From: Aliiruegeria lutimaris
GTDB lineage: Bacteria; Pseudomonadota; Alphaproteobacteria; Rhodobacterales; Rhodobacteraceae
Assembly: GCF_900099935.1 (NCBI RefSeq)
Contig: NZ_FNEK01000030.1
Location: 1 to 63,717 of the forward strand
Length of the DNA stretch: 63,717 nt
Direction of reading: 5' to 3'
Shown: positions 59,815 through 63,717 of the stretch, one piece after another
Position numbering within the stretch: the stretch's first letter is position 1
Layout: every line of letters begins with the position of its first letter
Position numbers and translations under genes: made by a program
The notes under the pieces: generated by a model
What the model was told of the DNA's origin: nothing
Databases searched by the model: none
What the model saw: the letters and a program-made list of their open reading frames with translations, nothing else

Positions 59815-60445
59815 GCCGGACGAAGTACGGGACAATCGATTGGCGTCCATTGGTCTGTATCAAGGTCCGATCCGGGATTGCCCGGCTGCACGAAATGGCC
59901 GCCCTCACTGGGCGGCTTTTTGATCAGGGCTGTCAGGCGTTCAAGTCTGGGGCGGAAACAAGCGCTCCACGCCTAGTTCCTGAACGGGTCATCTCCGATT
60001 TTGTCATGGCTGCGAACTGGAAGGACCCGATTGTTCTTGAGTACTCTCAGAACCTCCGGCGCAGCCTTGCCGATTGCCTTGCTACTGACGTCACTTCCAA
60101 AGGCTCGACACGGATCGCTCCCAGGCCGCGAATGCTTTCGAGCCTTGAAACCGCCCCCGCCGGCCTCTGATCTGCCACGGGGGGGGCACAATCCACATTG
60201 GAGGCTGTTATCGCAGGGATTACCATGGTCGGGCTTGTTATTGCGAAGCGCAAGCCGAACAAATTTCCGCGAATTGCTTCGACCGAGTTCCCGCATGAAA
60301 AACCTGGCAATACGGGAGCATCTGAAAATGCGACCGCGGATGTGACGGTTCCCGAGCAATCGGTTGATTTTTCTACAGCATGTGTAAGGGTGGTACCGTT
60401 GCCACCTCTCAACGAGGGGCCCAGGGAGGATTTGGAGGAGAACTC
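59815..60445. other. Gene-free region between CIA30 gene and TRAP operon
   Basis: These 631 bp hold a terminator (59898-59921) and, at the right end, the promoter and ribosome site (GGAGGAG) of dctP. The middle part (about 59930-60360) has open frames on both strands but none with a recognisable domain, ribosome site or consistent coding character. It may be the remnant of a gene or a leader RNA. Confidence 0.5.
59898..59921 (+). terminator. Rho-independent terminator after the CIA30 gene
   Basis: The arms GCCGCCC (59898-59904) and GGGCGGC (59910-59916) enclose a 5-nt loop and are followed by five T residues. Confidence 0.88.
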
Positions 60446-61456
60446 ATGACCATGAAAATTTCGCGCCGCGGAATCCTGGCGACGGCCACTGCCATGGCCG
60501 TATTTGCATCGATCGGAACCGGGGCTTTGGCCCAGGACAAGATCAAGCTGCGCCTGTCGGCCGTTCAGTCCGAGACCGACCAGCGGTCGGTTGCCATGAT
60601 TGAAAAGTTCGGCCCGATGATTGCCGATTTTGCCGAGTTCGAGCCGCATTGGAACGGGACCCTCTATGGCCAGGGAACCGAGCTTGAGGCGATCGCTTCC
60701 GGCGACCTCGAGATGTCGATCACCTCGGCACAGGAACTGGCGACATTCTTCCCGGAATTCTCCATTTTCACGGCCGGTTACGTGCATCAGGACGCAGCGC
60801 ACCAAGTCGCTGTCTTCAACGACCCGCTGATGGAGCCGTTCAAGAAGAAAGTCGAGGATGAGCTTGGCGTCAAGCTGCTGTCCGTAATGTATCTGGGCCG
60901 TCGACAGGTGAACCTGCGGCAGTCGAAGGACGAGCTGACGGTCATGACGCCGGCAGATCTCGCCGGGGTAAACCTCCGGATGCCTGGTACGGACGCCTGG
61001 CAGTTTCTCGGTCGGGCGCTGGGCGCCAACCCGACGCCCATGGCATTCACGGAAGTCTACACTGCGCTTTCGACCGGATCGGTCGACGGCCAGGATAATC
61101 CGCTGCCAACGGTCGTCGATGCAAAGTTCTACGAGGTGACGAAACAGATCGTGCTGACGTCGCACCTCGTAGATCTCAATTACATCGCGCTTTCGAAAGC
61201 CGCTTGGGATGGCATGACGCCAGAGCAGCAGGAGAAGGTACAGGCCGCAGCCGATGCCGCCGCCGAGTTCGGACGCCAGAACCAGCTCAAGAAGGAAGAG
61301 GAGCTTGTCGCCTTCCTCGAAGAGCAGGGACTTGAGGTCTACGAACCCGACGTGGCCGCGTTCCGCGATCAGGTGCAGAAAATGTACCTCGAGAGCGAAT
61401 ATGCCTCGACCTGGCCGGAAGGCGTTCTCGACAAGATCAACGCGCTCGGGAACTGA
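60446..61456 (+). CDS. dctP: TRAP transporter periplasmic binding protein (DctP/DctP7-like)
   Basis: Encodes a 336-residue exported solute-binding protein. The N-terminal MKISRRGILATATAMAVFA has a twin-arginine-like start and cleavage after GALA. The conserved family region VNLRMPGTDAWQFLGRALGA contains the Arg that binds carboxylate ligands, and FTEVYTALSTGSVDGQDNP follows. GGAGGAG precedes the ATG. It is the first gene of a complete DctPQM set. The substrate is probably an organic acid but cannot be told. Confidence 0.94.
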   Translation: MTMKISRRGILATATAMAVFASIGTGALAQDKIKLRLSAVQSETDQRSVAMIEKFGPMIADFAEFEPHWNGTLYGQGTELEAIASGDLEMSITSAQELATFFPEFSIFTAGYVHQDAAHQVAVFNDPLMEPFKKKVEDELGVKLLSVMYLGRRQVNLRQSKDELTVMTPADLAGVNLRMPGTDAWQFLGRALGANPTPMAFTEVYTALSTGSVDGQDNPLPTVVDAKFYEVTKQIVLTSHLVDLNYIALSKAAWDGMTPEQQEKVQAAADAAAEFGRQNQLKKEEELVAFLEEQGLEVYEPDVAAFRDQVQKMYLESEYASTWPEGVLDKINALGN

Positions 61457-61486
61457 CGCCTGAAACCCGCACGGGAGGATTGAGAC

Positions 61487-62083
61487 ATGGGCACCATTAC
61501 CCGTTGGTTCTCCCGTGCGACCGAATTCGTGGCGGCCATCATGATGGCCGCCATGTTTGCCACTTTCATCATCCAGATCACCATCCGCTACACTGCGCGC
61601 CTGTCGTGGGTCGGAGAAGCGGTGCCCTTCCTCGCGCCGGACCGTTACGGCTGGACGCTGGAGTTCTGCCTGCTGATGTGGGTCTGGATCGTCTTCTGGG
61701 GGAATTCCTTCATCGTCCGCCAGCGAGACCATGTCACCTTTGACATCCTCTACACCCATGTTTCGCCCGATGTCCGAAAGTGGTTCGCAATCATTTCGGG
61801 CATCGCGGTCTGTGTGGCGTTGCTCGCATCGGTCGAGCCGACGTGGAGCCGTTTCGCCATCCTGAGGCTGAAAAGCACGGCGACGCTCGATCAGCTCTTT
61901 GGCCCCAATCTCAAGATGCGAGGGGTCTTTTCGATATACATTGCCTTCCTTGTGATCGTGGCTCTGCGCTACAGCTGGCGGGCGATAAACGCCTTCCGCC
62001 ACGGCGCGGAAGCCGACCTGCATCACTACTCCGAGATTGCAGAGGAAACTGACGAAGAGTTCAAAAAAGCAGGTCCTAAATGA
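61487..62083 (+). CDS. dctQ: TRAP transporter small permease DctQ
   Basis: Encodes 198 residues with four membrane helices, including the amphipathic EFCLLMWVWIVFWGNSFIV region with RQRDHVTFDIL after it, which is typical of DctQ. The C terminus EEFKKAGPK overlaps the dctM start by 4 bp (ATGA). It lies 30 bp after dctP. Confidence 0.92.
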   Translation: MGTITRWFSRATEFVAAIMMAAMFATFIIQITIRYTARLSWVGEAVPFLAPDRYGWTLEFCLLMWVWIVFWGNSFIVRQRDHVTFDILYTHVSPDVRKWFAIISGIAVCVALLASVEPTWSRFAILRLKSTATLDQLFGPNLKMRGVFSIYIAFLVIVALRYSWRAINAFRHGAEADLHHYSEIAEETDEEFKKAGPK

Positions 62084-63375
62084 CGCTCGAATTCGCTGCC
62101 TGCCTGCTCACGCTGTTCTTCCTCGCCGGGATCGGAACACCTGTCGCCTATTCGATCCTCGTTGCTGCGATCGTCTACTTGTTTACCGCGGGTCAGAGCA
62201 TCGGGATCGCCGGCAAGCTGCTGATGGACGGCCTCTACCAGAGTTTCATTTTGCTCGCGGTGCCGCTCTTCATCGTTGCCGCGAACATCATGAACGCCGG
62301 CACGATCAGTGACCGGCTGCTTCGGTTCTGCATCGGCCTCGTGGGGCGCTTCCGGGGCGGGCTCGGGCACGTGAACGTCGTTGCCTCGTTGATCTTCTCC
62401 GGCATGTCCGGCTCCGCCGTTGCCGACGCCGCAGGCATCGGCAAGATCATCATCGACATGATGGTCAAGTCCGGCCACTACACCCGCGGTTACGCGGCCG
62501 CGATCACGGCCGCTTCCGCAACGATCGGGCCGATCATCCCGCCGTCGATCCCGATGGTGCTCTACGCGCTCGTTTCCAACACTTCGATTGGCTACCTGTT
62601 CCTCGGGGGCATTCTGCCCGGGCTGCTGATGGGCGTCGTGCTGATGGCGATGAACTACTTCATATCCAGCCGGCGGGAATTCGGAATGGAGGAACCCGTT
62701 CCGCTGAAGGACCTGCCATCGCTGACAGTCACCGCCTTTCCGGCGCTGCTCATGCCGGCGATCCTGCTCTACGGGATCTATGGCGGTGTCACCACGCCGA
62801 CGGAAGCCGCGGCAGTCGCAGCCTTTTATGCACTCGTGCTTGCGGCCTTCTTCTACCGGGCCCTATCGATCAAAGCCTTCTACAGGATCCTCGTGGAAAG
62901 CGCTCGATCATCGGCCGCCGTCGGCCTGGTAATCGGTGGCGCGCTGATCCTGAACTTCATTGTCGCCTCGGAAAACATTCCCAACATGGTGGCCGGTGCG
63001 CTCGTGGGCCTGGACGTGCCGCCAGTCTTGTTCCTCATCGGCGTCAACATACTCATTCTGCTGCTGGGCTGCGTTCTCGATGCAACGACAATCATTCTTG
63101 TAATCATACCATTGTTTCTTCCGAGTTGCCGAGAACTCGGGATCGACCTGGTGCATTTCGGTGTCGTCGCGGTCGTCAACTGCATGATCGGCCTGATCAC
63201 CCCGCCCTACGGCATCCTTCTCTTCGTGATCAATGCGGTCACCCACATACCGCTCGGAGAGATCATCCGCGAAGTCATTCCTTTCCTTGTGGTGCTGATA
63301 CTCGCCCTGCTGATACTGATACTGGTTCCGGATGTGGTGCTCTTCCTTCCGCAACAACTTGGATACCAGAGCTAG
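62080..63375 (+). CDS. dctM: TRAP transporter large permease DctM
   Basis: Encodes 431 residues with about twelve hydrophobic segments. The motifs are VPLFIVAANIMNAGTISDRL, GGLGHVNVVASLIFSGMSGS, and TAASATIGPIIPPSIPMVLY, the ion/substrate-binding region of DctM proteins. It completes the TRAP system, which uses a sodium gradient. The TAG at 63373-63375 is followed at once by sequence that may be the end of the IS3 element. Confidence 0.95.
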   Translation: MTLEFAACLLTLFFLAGIGTPVAYSILVAAIVYLFTAGQSIGIAGKLLMDGLYQSFILLAVPLFIVAANIMNAGTISDRLLRFCIGLVGRFRGGLGHVNVVASLIFSGMSGSAVADAAGIGKIIIDMMVKSGHYTRGYAAAITAASATIGPIIPPSIPMVLYALVSNTSIGYLFLGGILPGLLMGVVLMAMNYFISSRREFGMEEPVPLKDLPSLTVTAFPALLMPAILLYGIYGGVTTPTEAAAVAAFYALVLAAFFYRALSIKAFYRILVESARSSAAVGLVIGGALILNFIVASENIPNMVAGALVGLDVPPVLFLIGVNILILLLGCVLDATTIILVIIPLFLPSCRELGIDLVHFGVVAVVNCMIGLITPPYGILLFVINAVTHIPLGEIIREVIPFLVVLILALLILILVPDVVLFLPQQLGYQS

Positions 63376-63449
63376 TTGGACAGAAGGTAGAGGTGGCTCG
63401 GTTTGTCTGAACAGGTTGAAGCCGTTTTCTAAGTGGATCTTCCGCTCAG

Positions 63450-63717
63450 TTATGCCGCGACCGGGACTGGCCGTGGCGGGTTGAGATATGCCTGATCGGG
63501 CGTTTGCCCGTCCAGCGATGAATGCGGTCTCCGCGTGTTGTAGAAGGCCAGGTATCGGGCGAGGCCCGCGCGAGCCTCGGAGACGCTGTCATAGGCGTGA
63601 AGGTAGACCTCTTCATACTTGATCGTCCTCCAGAGACGCTCGACGAATACGTTGTCGCGCCAGGCGCCTTTTCCATCCATGCTGATCTGGATCTCGGTAG
63701 CCTTCAGCGCCTTGATG
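63450..63717 (-). mobile_element. IS3-family transposase OrfB, C-terminal part, cut by window edge
   Basis: A minus-strand frame runs from the window edge to the stop at 63450, encoding ~88 residues of an integrase-core transposase. The pattern is ATEIQISMDGKGAWRDNVFV, then ERLWRTIKYEEVYLHAYDS and FYNTRRPHSSLDGQTPDQAY, which is the IS3 (IS150/IS51-like group) catalytic end with the last Glu in VERLW. The 5' half lies outside the window. The left element boundary probably lies near 63376-63400, just after the dctM stop. Confidence 0.88.

Noticed and set aside
59973-60359. 128-codon minus-strand frame in the gene-free region before dctP
   Set aside because: No ribosome site, no domain, irregular composition and an alternative frame of similar size on the other strand; not supported as a gene.
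60047-62026. Minus-strand open frame of 659 codons across dctP and dctQ
   Set aside because: Antisense to well-recognised TRAP genes; no family resemblance.
1-63717. CRISPR array, replication origin, phage genes or rRNA genes
   Set aside because: I looked for regularly spaced repeats, integrases other than transposases, DnaA-box clusters and rRNA sequence and saw none.

Overview
The window is GC-rich chromosomal DNA of an alphaproteobacterium, most likely a member of the Rhodobacterales (Roseobacter/Rhodobacter relatives). The main evidence is an RpoH of the rhodobacterial RpoHI type next to rluD, the DUF6476-type small membrane protein, short intergenic repeats, TRAP and ABC uptake systems, and the overall gene style (dense operons with ATGA/TGATG overlaps). 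I cannot name the genus. Both ends are cut inside insertion sequences: an IS630-type transposase at the left edge and an IS3-type transposase at the right edge.

Layout. 1-7.4 kb: IS630 remnant, then housekeeping genes (rpoH, rluD, a PPK2 polyphosphate kinase, a histidine phosphatase, an M20 peptidase and small unknowns). 7.5-8.5 kb: two identical tRNA-Asp(GTC) genes and a gene-poor stretch. 8.5-13.7 kb: fructose PTS operon fruBKA (minus strand). 13.8-18.6 kb: a periplasmic solute-binding protein gene overlapping a hybrid sensor kinase gene, with a convergent OmpR-type regulator; together they look like a binding-protein-dependent two-component system. 18.8-28.4 kb: a nine-gene minus-strand series running adaptor, RND pump, DUF2946-like protein, two NosL-like proteins, small exported protein, FtsX-type permease, ABC ATPase and a cysteine-containing membrane protein. 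I read it as a possible metal (copper?) handling system; its first NosL gene is frameshifted and the second lacks a convincing 5' end. 28.5-29.4 kb: purU. 29.8-36.4 kb: a transglutaminase/ATP-grasp/alpha-E cluster of the uncharacterised amidoligase type, without the Anbu protease gene that often accompanies it.

36.5-46.9 kb: a divergent amino-sugar locus. The minus arm has a MurQ-like etherase, an ABC sugar importer and an oxidoreductase. The plus arm has a BadF-type kinase, a GntR/UTRA regulator, a SIS-domain deaminase and NagA. Together these could take N-acetylmuramate or N-acetylglucosamine to fructose-6-phosphate. Near-identical 18-bp elements precede the first gene of each arm and are candidate regulator sites. 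47.0-53.5 kb: a cytochrome c'-like protein, then hypCABDFE, the complete NiFe-hydrogenase maturation set with no hydrogenase structural gene in view. 53.5-59.8 kb: pta, a U32-family FeS protein whose 3' end runs into a hydantoinase-B remnant, htpX, and a CIA30-family protein. 60.4-63.4 kb: a complete DctPQM TRAP transporter, followed by the IS3 transposase.

The regions most worth a second look are the NosL/DUF2946/ABC/RND series, the amidoligase cluster with a 14-bp perfect palindrome just before its first gene, the binding-protein/sensor-kinase pair next to fruBKA, the paired operator-like elements of the amino-sugar locus, and a heat-shock-sigma-like promoter in front of rpoH itself.
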